From assembly GCA_017535665.1 (NCBI GenBank), contig JAFXTS010000003.1, positions 1 through 64,000 on the forward strand: 64,000 nucleotides of DNA. The letters are read 5' to 3'. Origin of the DNA: Bacteroidales bacterium. GTDB lineage: Bacteria > Bacteroidota > Bacteroidia > Bacteroidales > WCHB1-69. Positions 44,325 through 53,100 of this stretch are shown piece by piece (the first letter of the stretch is position 1; each line of letters starts with the position of its first letter). Made by a program: the position numbers and the translations under genes. The notes beneath the pieces are model-generated. The model searched no databases. It saw only the letters and a program-made list of their open reading frames with translations, and was not told the origin of the DNA.

Positions 44325-45671
44325 CTACTTCACCCTCTCGTGCTTAAAGAACGCCGCCCACGTGATGCCCAACGCCATCCAGGGTTCCTGGTTGTACTGC
44401 GAATGCAGCAGCCGCACTCCGCCTTCCGCCTTGATGGTGATCTCGGGGATGGGACGGTAGTTGATGCCGCCGCTCACACAGTGCCGCTCGCTCCAAGAGT
44501 ACGGGGTGGCATCGGCCACCGGCACGTAAGAGTCGTAGTATTCATATCTTACAAAGACAAAGAATTTCTGATCTTTGGCTTTCGAATTCTCTTTCAAAAG
44601 GGTGAAGAAGTCGTAACCCGCCTCGCAGCCGGCCGTCCAAGCGGCTTTGCCGACCAGCGTATGCGGGTAGGGCGACTGCGAACTGTTGACCTGTGAGGCG
44701 TTGTAGGTGGAGATGAGCCCCGCATCCGACAGGTGTCCGTACAACCCACTGCCGCGCAACACAAACCCTTTGTGTTTGTAACTGAAGTCGATGGAACCAA
44801 TGGCCACCGTGCCTTTTACCTTGTCGTATTTGCTGGCCTTTCCGTCGGTGATGATGTCGTTGCGGAAGCAGTTGCCTACGTAGCCGCTCACCCCGATGTG
44901 CAGCCCCTTCACGCTGTAGTTGTCGATGCGGGCGGCCAGCGCCAGCTTGTTGGCCACTTTGAACTCGTAGGGTGATGCCGAACCGTTCTGAATCCAGTTG
45001 GAGGCGTTGAACATGTTGGAGTTGAGTGCCGGGATGACCATTAAATCGTAACGCCATCCCTTGATGCGGCCCCATAGCTCAATGCCGGTCTCGTGCCACG
45101 TGCAGGGGATGATAGTGTTCTCACCTTCAGGACGATACACTCCGAAAAACTCGTTGGGGAGATGGGCGTTGTTGGTGCCGCCCACGGGCACTACAATATG
45201 ACCGGCGCGGATGTTGATTTTGGAGTCCAAAAACGATTTCTGCAACCAGAACTGCTCCAAAGCCACCTCGCCGCCGCGCTCAATTTCCTTCTCGAACTCG
45301 CCGGTCTCCTCCGCTTCTACCTCCACGGCTGCCTCGGTGCCGCCATGCTCGAATTCGATTTCAGCGTTGAAGGTCCATCCTTTGCCAAAATCATAACTCA
45401 TCATAAACACCGCATGGGGGAGATCTACACGCCCGTGGCCTTTCGCGTTCGCATACTTTTCAGCGTGCGAGTAGCGGAACATATTATCACTATAAAAATT
45501 GTATTTATATACCGCTTCACCATACCCACCAATGGTGAGACGGCTTTTGGGCTTCACACTGTCGGCAGGTGCATTTTCATTGCTGGATGAACTTTGGTTT
45601 TCTTGTGCTGAAAGTATCTGAAAATCAAATAGTAATGACGCTAAAATCAGTAGTAGGATTCCTTTTCTCAT
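44325..45671 (-). CDS. Outer-membrane porin
   Basis: The ATG at 45671 (MRKGILLLILASLLFDFQILSAQ) is preferred, because the -7 element at 45691-45698 places the transcript start downstream of the alternative codon at 45689. The 448-residue protein is a beta-barrel of the phosphate-selective porin-like kind: TIGGYGEAVYKYNFYSDN, GRVDLPHAVFMMSYDFGKGW, IRAGHIVVPVGGTNNAHLPNEFFGV and a C-terminal MALGITWAAFFKHERVK. It heads the set porin - imelysin - DUF1111 - ResB-CcsA. Iron or haem-related uptake is an inference from these neighbours. Confidence 0.85.
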   Translation of the reverse strand: MRKGILLLILASLLFDFQILSAQENQSSSSNENAPADSVKPKSRLTIGGYGEAVYKYNFYSDNMFRYSHAEKYANAKGHGRVDLPHAVFMMSYDFGKGWTFNAEIEFEHGGTEAAVEVEAEETGEFEKEIERGGEVALEQFWLQKSFLDSKINIRAGHIVVPVGGTNNAHLPNEFFGVYRPEGENTIIPCTWHETGIELWGRIKGWRYDLMVIPALNSNMFNASNWIQNGSASPYEFKVANKLALAARIDNYSVKGLHIGVSGYVGNCFRNDIITDGKASKYDKVKGTVAIGSIDFSYKHKGFVLRGSGLYGHLSDAGLISTYNASQVNSSQSPYPHTLVGKAAWTAGCEAGYDFFTLLKENSKAKDQKFFVFVRYEYYDSYVPVADATPYSWSERHCVSGGINYRPIPEITIKAEGGVRLLHSQYNQEPWMALGITWAAFFKHERVK

Positions 45672-45690
45672 GCTCTTATTTTTAAGCATG

Positions 45691-45721
45691 CAAAAATACC
45701 TCCCCTAAAAGGGTGGTACAA
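45691..45721 (-). promoter_or_regulatory. Promoter of the porin/imelysin set
   Basis: On the minus strand TTG (45719-45721) and TATTTTTG (45691-45698), spacer 20. Confidence 0.6.
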
Positions 45722-45775
45722 TCCCATTATCAGGTGATTTGGTGGGAAAACTATCGCCAAAAATGGTGATACGAA

Positions 45776-46450
45776 TTACAGAAGGTACAGCCACACGCCG
45801 ATGAACTGCGTCACGATGCCAATGAGCACGAAAACGTGGAAGATGAAATGGCGGTAGCGTTTTTTCTTGCCGATGAGGTACAGCACCGCACCGATGGTGA
45901 AGGCCACGCCGCCCCCTATAATCCATAGGAAGCCTTCGAGCGTCATGGCGAGAATGGTGTCGCGCAGACTGATAATCACGCACCAGCCCATGCCCAAGTA
46001 GCAGGCCATCGAGAATTTGGAGTATCTCTTAAGGTCGATGGCGTTGAGCGTTGCCCCGATGATGGCCAATCCCCATTCAATGGCGAAGATCGTCCATCCC
46101 ATGGCAGGATTGATGGGCACGATTCCGATCAGGGTGATGGGGGTGTAGGTGCCGGCGATGGTGAAAAAGATGTCGCAATGGTCGATGACACGGAATACCT
46201 GCTTGGACATCCCTTTCGGCAGACCGTGGTAGATGCTGGAAAAGAGCATGGCGGCCAGTACCGTTGCCACATAGATGATGCTGCAAGCGACTTTGAGCGG
46301 GTCGCCAGACGAGGCTCGCACCGCTATCACCATCATTACGATGGCGCAAACCACGCCCACGGCATGACTCAGCATGTTCATCATCTCCTCGCGGTGGGTA
46401 TAGTCGGGGAAGGGTCGTTCGCACAATGGCGTTCTGGGTTGTGTGGCCAT
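45776..46450 (-). CDS. Haemolysin III / PAQR-family membrane protein
   Basis: The 224-residue protein has seven membrane segments and the family motifs REEMMNMLSHAVG (start), LFSSIYHGLP (Ser and His), IDHCDIFFTIAGTYTPI (Asp) and a C-terminal YRHFIFHVFVLIG (His pair). These conserved His, Asp and Ser residues bind zinc in PAQR proteins. The bacterial members (YqfA, HlyIII) have no firmly known role; haemolysis is a historic label. It starts 48 bp after queE on the same strand. Confidence 0.9.
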   Translation of the reverse strand: MATQPRTPLCERPFPDYTHREEMMNMLSHAVGVVCAIVMMVIAVRASSGDPLKVACSIIYVATVLAAMLFSSIYHGLPKGMSKQVFRVIDHCDIFFTIAGTYTPITLIGIVPINPAMGWTIFAIEWGLAIIGATLNAIDLKRYSKFSMACYLGMGWCVIISLRDTILAMTLEGFLWIIGGGVAFTIGAVLYLIGKKKRYRHFIFHVFVLIGIVTQFIGVWLYLL

Positions 46451-46498
46451 GAGTTTTTTCCTTTTAGTTAAATTAGAATATAAGTATGATAAATAATT

Positions 46499-47089
46499 TT
46501 AGCGGATGCCAATCAGACGATGCATCTGCAGCGACAGCCGCCAGCCGGGGTGTTGAAGCACCGCCTTCACGCACGCCTCTAAATTGGCGCGGTTCGCTTC
46601 AGCATCTTCGCAATAGCAGGGTTGTAAAAAGCGATTTTTTGTGGTAATATTTTGATATTGAGATAAATCCTGATGACAATACACCACCTTCAGCTCGTCG
46701 CAATGCGTCAGGATGCAAGGCGCTATGTCGCCGCCCTCGAAACCGGTTTTGGGCGAAAGTGTCACCCAGTCGAGGTGGGAGGGTAGGGGATGGGTGCCGT
46801 TGGTCTCGATGGCGATTTTCTTTCCAGTCGCCTCCTTCAGTTTCAGCACAAACTCCTCGTCAATGAACAATGATGGTTCGCCGCCAGTTAGTATAATCCA
46901 TTGTGCAACAGGATATTGGTTGACTGCTTCGGCGATGGCCGACAGCTCCATCATGCTGCCGGTCTGGTGCTGGGTATCGCAGAAGGAGCAGCGCAGGTTG
47001 CAGCCGCTGAAACGCACAAACACGCTGGGAATGCCGCTGTGGAATCCCTCGCCCTGCAAGGAGTAGAAAATCTCGTTGATGCGGTACAC
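46499..47089 (-). CDS. queE: 7-carboxy-7-deazaguanine synthase QueE (GTG start)
   Basis: The start is a GTG at 47089, one base after the queD stop (TAA-C-GTG); no ATG fits. The 196-residue protein begins VYRINEIFYSLQGEGFHSGIPSVFVRFSGCNLRC. The radical SAM cysteines are in GCNLRCSFCDT, which has the short spacing CxxxCxxC of this family, then ILTGGEPSL and ETNGTHPLP. It forms 7-carboxy-7-deazaguanine from 6-carboxytetrahydropterin. It is the last gene of queF-queC-queD-queE. Confidence 0.92.
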   Translation of the reverse strand: MYRINEIFYSLQGEGFHSGIPSVFVRFSGCNLRCSFCDTQHQTGSMMELSAIAEAVNQYPVAQWIILTGGEPSLFIDEEFVLKLKEATGKKIAIETNGTHPLPSHLDWVTLSPKTGFEGGDIAPCILTHCDELKVVYCHQDLSQYQNITTKNRFLQPCYCEDAEANRANLEACVKAVLQHPGWRLSLQMHRLIGIR

Positions 47090-47090
47090 G

Positions 47091-47444
47091 TTAGTCGAAG
47101 TTTTGGGGCGCGTTATCGGAAATATAGGAGGCTTTGTTGTCGCGCGACTCCCACACATCGGCACGGTAGCAGTTGGGTACAGTGTCCACAATCCAGCGGG
47201 CGAGGTTCTCGGCCGTCGGGTTGAAGTCCAGCACCTCGTTCAGGTTACGGTGGTCTATCTTTCCGTGTATCAGACGTTTGATTTCGGTAAAATCGCATAC
47301 CATGCCATTGCTGTCTAACTTTTCAGCTCGGCAATACACGTTGACCTTCCAGTTGTGGCCGTGCAGGTTCTCACACTTGCTCTCGTAGTCGAGGTAGAGC
47401 TGGTGACAGGAGGATATTTCAAGGGTTTTTCTTACGTAATACAT
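47091..47444 (-). CDS. queD: 6-carboxytetrahydropterin synthase QueD
   Basis: The start is the ATG at 47444 (MYYVRKTLEISSCHQL). A longer open frame upstream overlaps queC out of frame and is not real. The 117-residue protein has the zinc His in SSCHQL and HGHNW, the Cys in SKCENLHGH, and the C-terminal Glu region NPTAENLARWIV. It turns dihydroneopterin triphosphate into 6-carboxytetrahydropterin for queuosine. It lies 41 bp after queC and is coupled to queE. Confidence 0.92.
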   Translation of the reverse strand: MYYVRKTLEISSCHQLYLDYESKCENLHGHNWKVNVYCRAEKLDSNGMVCDFTEIKRLIHGKIDHRNLNEVLDFNPTAENLARWIVDTVPNCYRADVWESRDNKASYISDNAPQNFD

Positions 47445-47485
47445 TGAATTTGAGAATTGAAAATGGAAAAATAAAAGTTGAAAAT

Positions 47486-48148
47486 TTATGATTGGTATGG
47501 GGTTGGGTCGTCGATGCCGGCGGCTTGTAAGGCCTCCCGCCGCTCCTGACAGGTGCCGCACACCCCGCAATGCACCTCGCCACCCTTGTAGCAGGAGTAT
47601 GTCTCCGCATAATTGATGCCTAATCGCTTGCCCCTCAATGCGATATCGGTTTTGCTGAGTCCCGTGTAGGGGGCGCACAACTCCACATTTTCGTAGGTGC
47701 CCGCCGACATTGCCGCTGACATTGCCGCCACAAACTCCGGCCGGCAGTCGGGATAGATAGCATGGTCGCCGGCATGGTTGGCCATCATCACCCGTTTCAG
47801 CCCGTTGCTCTCGGCCATGCCGCAAGCTACCGCCAGCATGATGCCGTTGCGGAACGGTACCACCGTGGAGCGCATATTTTCATCGTCGTACCGCCCCTCT
47901 GGAATGTCATCGGGCGACATCAACAGCGAGCTCTTGAAATATTTTCCCATGAACTCTAACGGGATGATAATGTGCTTGATACCCAGTTTTTTACAGTGCA
48001 TATCCGCAAACTTTTGCTCCCGTTTGTTCTGCAATGAACCATAGTCGAAAGTGATGGCGAGGGCAATCTCGTCGTGAAACTCATATAGCATGGTGGTCGA
48101 ATCCATGCCGCCGGAAAGGATGATGACAGCGTCTTTACCCATGACCAT
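47486..48148 (-). CDS. queC: 7-cyano-7-deazaguanine synthase QueC
   Basis: The 220-residue protein has the PP-loop ILSGGMDSTTML, the middle motif PFRNGIML and the zinc set CYKGGEVHCGVCGTC. It makes preQ0 from 7-carboxy-7-deazaguanine with ATP and ammonia. Its ATG overlaps the queF stop (TAATG), which implies translational coupling. Confidence 0.95.
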   Translation of the reverse strand: MVMGKDAVIILSGGMDSTTMLYEFHDEIALAITFDYGSLQNKREQKFADMHCKKLGIKHIIIPLEFMGKYFKSSLLMSPDDIPEGRYDDENMRSTVVPFRNGIMLAVACGMAESNGLKRVMMANHAGDHAIYPDCRPEFVAAMSAAMSAGTYENVELCAPYTGLSKTDIALRGKRLGINYAETYSCYKGGEVHCGVCGTCQERREALQAAGIDDPTPYQS

Positions 48149-48618
48149 TATTCTTCGTTGAGATACGCCATCCGGCGCTGCAATGCCATCTCTTGATGCT
48201 CTTTGTCGCCGTAGTTGGCAAACGGCCTGATGGCGATGCCGCCCCGCGGGTTGAACCGGCCAGTTACTTCGATATATCTCGGATCCATCACCTCGATGAG
48301 GTCTTTCATGATGATGTTCACACAGTCCTCATGGAAGTCGCCGTGGTTGCGGAAACTGCCCAGATAGAGTTTCAAGCTTTTGCTCTCCACCATCTTGATC
48401 CTCGGGATGTAGCGGATGATGATGTGGCCGAAGTCGGGCTGCCCGGTCACGGGGCACAGCGAGGTGAACTCCGGACAGTCAAGCGTCACCACGTATTCGT
48501 TGTCGGGGTGTTTGTTGTCAAACGCCTCTAATACGGCGGGTTCGTATAAGGTGGGATAGGCGGTCTTTTGGTTGCCTAACAAGCTAACATCGCCCATCTC
48601 TTTTTTGGTTCTTGGCAT
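48148..48618 (-). CDS. queF: NADPH-dependent 7-cyano-7-deazaguanine reductase QueF
   Basis: The 156-residue protein is the short QueF type. The active Cys is in [15 protein letters not shown] and the signature [16 protein letters not shown] follows, then HEDCVN. It reduces preQ0 to preQ1, the precursor inserted into tRNA by Tgt. It is the first gene of the queFCDE set, 47 bp after pgi. No preQ1 riboswitch was seen in that gap. tgt, queA and queG/queH are not in the window. Confidence 0.95.
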   Translation of the reverse strand: MPRTKKEMGDVSLLGNQKTAYPTLYEPAVLEAFDNKHPDNEYVVTLDCPEFTSLCPVTGQPDFGHIIIRYIPRIKMVESKSLKLYLGSFRNHGDFHEDCVNIIMKDLIEVMDPRYIEVTGRFNPRGGIAIRPFANYGDKEHQEMALQRRMAYLNEE

Positions 48619-48665
48619 AGTGATGATTTTGCGTTAAAATTTTAAAATTTTTGGGTGAAAAGTGA

Positions 48666-49976
48666 CTATTTTTTGCCGAGCAGTCTGAACATATTTTTCT
48701 TGTAAGCTTCCACTCCAGGCTGGTCGAAAGGATTGATTTTCAGCAAATAACCTCCAATCGCGCAGGCGAATTCAAAGAAGAAGACCAGTTCGCCAAGCGT
48801 AAGCTCGTTGATTTCGGGGATGACGATGCGCAGGTTGGGCACGCCGCCAGCGATGTGGGCTGCACGGGTCCCGGTCTCAGCGGCATGGTTCACCTCGGTG
48901 ATGCTCTTCTTTTGCAGGTAGTTAAGTCCGTCGGTGTCCTGCTCGTCGAAGGGGATGGGAAGCGTATGATGACTCTTTTCTACCGAGATGACGGTCTCGA
49001 ACAGCATCCGCTGGCCCTCCTGCACGTATTGTCCCAACGAGTGCAGGTCGGTGGAGAAGATGCAGCCGGCGGGGAAGATGCCGCGGTTTTCTTTGCCCTC
49101 GCTTTCGCCAAACAGCTGCTTGTACCATTCGATGAGGTAATAAAGGCGAGGTTCGTAAGCCACCATCAATTCGACTCTTTTCCCATTGCAATACAATAGG
49201 TTACGGATGAGTGCGTAATGCATGGCAGGGTTGCCTTGGAGCGTTTTGTCGGCCATCAGCAGTTCGTGCATCCGATGTGCGCCTTCCAGCAGCGCGTCAA
49301 TGTCGTAACCCGCCACGGCGATGGGAAGAAGTCCCACAGGAGTGAGCACCGAGTAGCGACCGCCCACATTGTCGGGGATGACGAAGGTGTCGTAACCCTC
49401 TTGGGTAGCCAACTGCTTGAGGGCACCGCGCTGCCGGTCGGTGATGGCCACGATGCGCTTCTTCGCCTCCTCCTTGCCATATTTCTTCTCGCAATGCTGT
49501 TTCAGGATGCGGAAGGCGATGGCCGGCTCGGTGGTGGTGCCAGATTTGGAGATGACGATGAGAGAGTACTCTTTTTTGTCTAAAATATTCTGTAAATCAG
49601 ATAGATAATCTTCGCTTATGTTGTTGCCAGCGAACAGTACGGTGGGGGCAGTAGGGGAGGGATTCAAGTCGCTGAAATGCGGCTGCAAAGCCTCGATGAT
49701 GGCGCGGGCGCCGAGGTACGAGCCTCCAATACCGATGACCACCACCACCTGCGACAACTCTTTTAGGCGGGCAGCCACGCGTTTGACATCCTTGATCTCG
49801 CTGCTTCCGGCGGCTTCGGGCAGGTCTAACCAGCCGAGAAAGTCGTTGCCGGCACCGTTGCGGTTGATGAGTTGTAAATATGCGTCATTCAATCGGTTAT
49901 GAACCGCTTCTGGCACTTCGGGAAGGAAGGTGCGACAACCTTCCGTTTCAAATCGGGTCTGAATCATTTTTGTCAT
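48666..49976 (-). CDS. pgi: Glucose-6-phosphate isomerase
   Basis: The 436-residue protein has the PGI signatures VVVIGIGGSYLGARAIIEAL, VISKSGTTTEPAIAFR, GGRYSVLTPVGLLP and, near the end, the HAAETG-like NHAAETGTRAAHIAGG and PGVEAYKKN (Lys). It interconverts glucose-6-phosphate and fructose-6-phosphate in glycolysis. Two ATGs (49976 and 49967) both fit; the first is used. A -7 element (TATCTTTG, minus strand, 49990-49997) lies just upstream. Confidence 0.95.
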   Translation of the reverse strand: MTKMIQTRFETEGCRTFLPEVPEAVHNRLNDAYLQLINRNGAGNDFLGWLDLPEAAGSSEIKDVKRVAARLKELSQVVVVIGIGGSYLGARAIIEALQPHFSDLNPSPTAPTVLFAGNNISEDYLSDLQNILDKKEYSLIVISKSGTTTEPAIAFRILKQHCEKKYGKEEAKKRIVAITDRQRGALKQLATQEGYDTFVIPDNVGGRYSVLTPVGLLPIAVAGYDIDALLEGAHRMHELLMADKTLQGNPAMHYALIRNLLYCNGKRVELMVAYEPRLYYLIEWYKQLFGESEGKENRGIFPAGCIFSTDLHSLGQYVQEGQRMLFETVISVEKSHHTLPIPFDEQDTDGLNYLQKKSITEVNHAAETGTRAAHIAGGVPNLRIVIPEINELTLGELVFFFEFACAIGGYLLKINPFDQPGVEAYKKNMFRLLGKK

Positions 49977-49989
49977 TTTTTAGAAAGTG

Positions 49990-49997
49990 CAAAGATA
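49990..49997 (-). promoter_or_regulatory. -7 element for pgi
   Basis: TATCTTTG on the minus strand, 13 bases before the ATG at 49976. Confidence 0.4.
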
Positions 49998-50032
49998 TAA
50001 TTTTTTCTTGTAATAATTATACTTTTTTATCA

Positions 50033-50062
50033 TTGTCATGTCTTGAAAAATCTGTACTTTTG
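50033..50062 (+). promoter_or_regulatory. Promoter of the large T9SS cargo operon
   Basis: TTG at 50033-50035 and TACTTTTG at 50055-50062, spacer 19, about 100 bases before the ATG at 50161. Confidence 0.6.
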
Positions 50063-50160
50063 CCTCAATTTTCATAAAATGTATAAGTGGGCTTGTGAAG
50101 AAAGGTTTATGATGAAGTATTTTTATTTATAAGTAATTGATAATTAAGAAATTATATATT

Positions 50161-53100
50161 ATGAAAGAAAAGATGTATGGGTTAGAAAAAATGATGAGAC
50201 ATGAAATTAACGGCAGGAATTTACTCGCTGTTTGTCTCTTTTTTGTGATGATACTGCTATTTTCGCCCTCTTTGATGCGGGCGCAAAGTCAAGATTGTCC
50301 CGCCGCCGCGGTGCCGATGCTGTGCAATTTCGACAGCGATAGTGCCACTGCCGCCGATGTGCGCGGCATCCTGCCCGACTGCTGGGATTTTGTCTTCATG
50401 GGCAGCGACAGCATCTATGCCCCGCATGTGTCGCCCGATTTTGCCCCCGACAGCAACGCTCTGCTGCTCACCGCTGGCGACAGCTCCATCTACGGCACTT
50501 CCAACTGCGTGATTCTGCCCGCTTTTGCCGCCGACTTTGATGCGCTGGGCTTGTCGTTTACTACGAAAATGGAAAACGACACGCTCGGACAACTCTCTTT
50601 CGGCTATTGGCATACCGAAGGGATGGTCTCCTATTTCACTCCTATTCAGGTTGTTCCAAGTTCAACCAGCGCGGTAGAGCATTTTGTGAGTCTGCGTGAA
50701 CTCTCTCTGACGAGTGACGACCGCCTTGCTTTCTCTTGGAGCAACAACGATACCTGCGCCCACTGTTCCATCGACCTTGTGGAGGTGGATTCACTTGTTC
50801 TTTGTCAGGTTCCGTCGATTACCAATTGCTACCCATTGTCTGACAGCCAGATCCATGTGGAGTGGCAGCAGGCTTGGAGAGAGACTTCTTGGATGGTGGA
50901 ATACATGCCCCAAGGGGTTGCACATGGGGAAGGGGTGACTTTGAATGTGACCGAACCGACCTGTACTCTCTCTGAACTTCTGCCTGGCATTACTTATCAG
51001 GTGTATGTCAGGGCTGTCTGTTCCATTGACTCCCTCTCTGATTGGTCGGTAGCAGCGTTGGCGGTCACACCTTGCGAGTCGGCTTCCATCCCCTATTGGG
51101 AAGATATGGAGAGTTATACGGGTACGGGAGTCGCTGTGGAAGGACCGATGCCCACCTGCTGGAGCTCGCTGTCGGCTGCTACACCCGCCCGTTCCCCGCA
51201 TGTCAGTACGTATAACGCTTTTAGCGGCGATAACGGTCTTGTGATGACCGCCCGCAATGCGTCGGGCTTCTCTGCCGACAACTATGTGGCGGTGCCGTGG
51301 TTTGCCTCCGACCTCGACGGGGTGAAGGTGAGCTTCTCTTCCCGTATGGATAATGTCTCCGGCAGCCAACTGACCTTCGGTTATATGACCAATGTGCTGG
51401 ATGCTGCCTCCTTTGTGACGCTGGAAAGCGTAACCTCTACCACAACGGCCACCCCGCACGAATACTCGCTGGCAGGCACTAACATTCCTGACGGCGCACG
51501 ACTGGCTTTCCGCTGGTACTCGGCTTCCACTTCATGGGACTGGCGCTGTGTCATCGACAACTTCTCCGTGGAATTCCTGCCCTGTCCGACGGTTACCGAC
51601 ATTCAGGTGAGCGACGTGATGATGACCACCGCCACCGCCAGCTGGAAAGCAGGAAGCATCGAGAACGAATGGCGCGTGGTGTACGGCCCCGCCGGCTTTG
51701 ACCCTGCATCAGAAGGAATTTCCATCAACCATAACGATACCATTCTCTATCTTACTGAATTGATCGGTCAGCAGCCCTACGACCTGTATGTGCAGGCCAT
51801 GTGCGACCCCGCCAACCCCAGCCCACTGGCTGGCCCCGTCACCTTCACGCCCTACTGCCTGGTAGTGGCCGATACGACTGTGATGACCGTTTGCGACAGC
51901 GTGGAATGGAACGGAAAGACCTACGCGCAGACGGGCGTTTATGTGGATACGCTCTACAGAGCCGCTGAATTTCAGTGCGATAGCGTGGTCATTTTGAATC
52001 TTACCGTGCATTACTCCGTGGAACAGTTCGAAACTTTGGAACTCTGTCAGAACGAGCTTCCGGCAGTGTGGCGCGACACCACCTTGGAGGTGGGCAGCGT
52101 GGATTCTACCTATCAGTTCCATCGCCTTACCGCTGACGGTTGCGACAGCATCGTGAATCTTTCCGTCACCATCTATCCCGCTTTCTACCTGGAGGAAAAT
52201 GAGACCATCTGTCAGCAGGATCTTCCTTATACTTGGCGCGATACAATCTTTGAAATCGGTAGCCAGAGCGGTGATTTCCTCTTCACCCGTCATACCATCC
52301 ACGGCTGCGACAGTCTCGTGACTTTGCACCTAGTGGTGAATGAGAGCAAGTATGAAGTGGAATATGCGCAGATTTGTCAGCAGGAGCTGCCCTATACTTG
52401 GCGTGATACCATTTTTGAGACGGGCACACAGAGCGGTGTCTATGTGCTGCCCCGCACGACTTCGTTGGGCTGCGACAGCATCGTGACCTTTGTGCTGGTG
52501 GTTCATTCCGCCTACGATGAGCATGAAGCGTTGAGCCTCTGCCGTAGCGAGCTCCCCTATACGTGGCGCGACACTACTTTCAGCGCCGATGCACAGAGCG
52601 GCACGATGGTTTTCAACAAGATGACCATTCAGGGCTGCGACAGCATCGTGACGCTGACACTTGACATCCGCGAGGCCACCGCCTCTGAGGAGACCGTGGA
52701 GATCTGCGCCAGCGAGTTGCCGTACGTGTGGCGCGATCAGGTGTTCACCGTTGGTACCGAGAGCGGGGTCTACACCTATTCCCGTACCAATGCCGCCGGG
52801 TGCGACAGCACCGCCACCCTCACCTTGATTGTTCATCCTACCTATAGCCGCGAACTCTCCGCGACCATCTGCTCCGATGACCTGCCATATACTTTCGGCG
52901 ACACGACCTTCCAGGAAGGCAGTGAAACGCAGACTGTTGTGCGCCATCTGACGAGCGCCCATGGATGCGACAGTGTGGTGACGCTGAACCTTACGGTCAA
53001 CCATCCGACAGAGCGTTACGAAACTATTGACCTTTGTCGCAACAGACTGCCGTTTACCTATTATGACACCGTCTTCCATGTGGGCACCCCCACCGATACC

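Noticed and set aside
48619..48665. Possible preQ1 riboswitch before queF
   Set aside because: The 47-base gap shows no preQ1-I hairpin with an A-rich tail and is mostly an AT palindrome.
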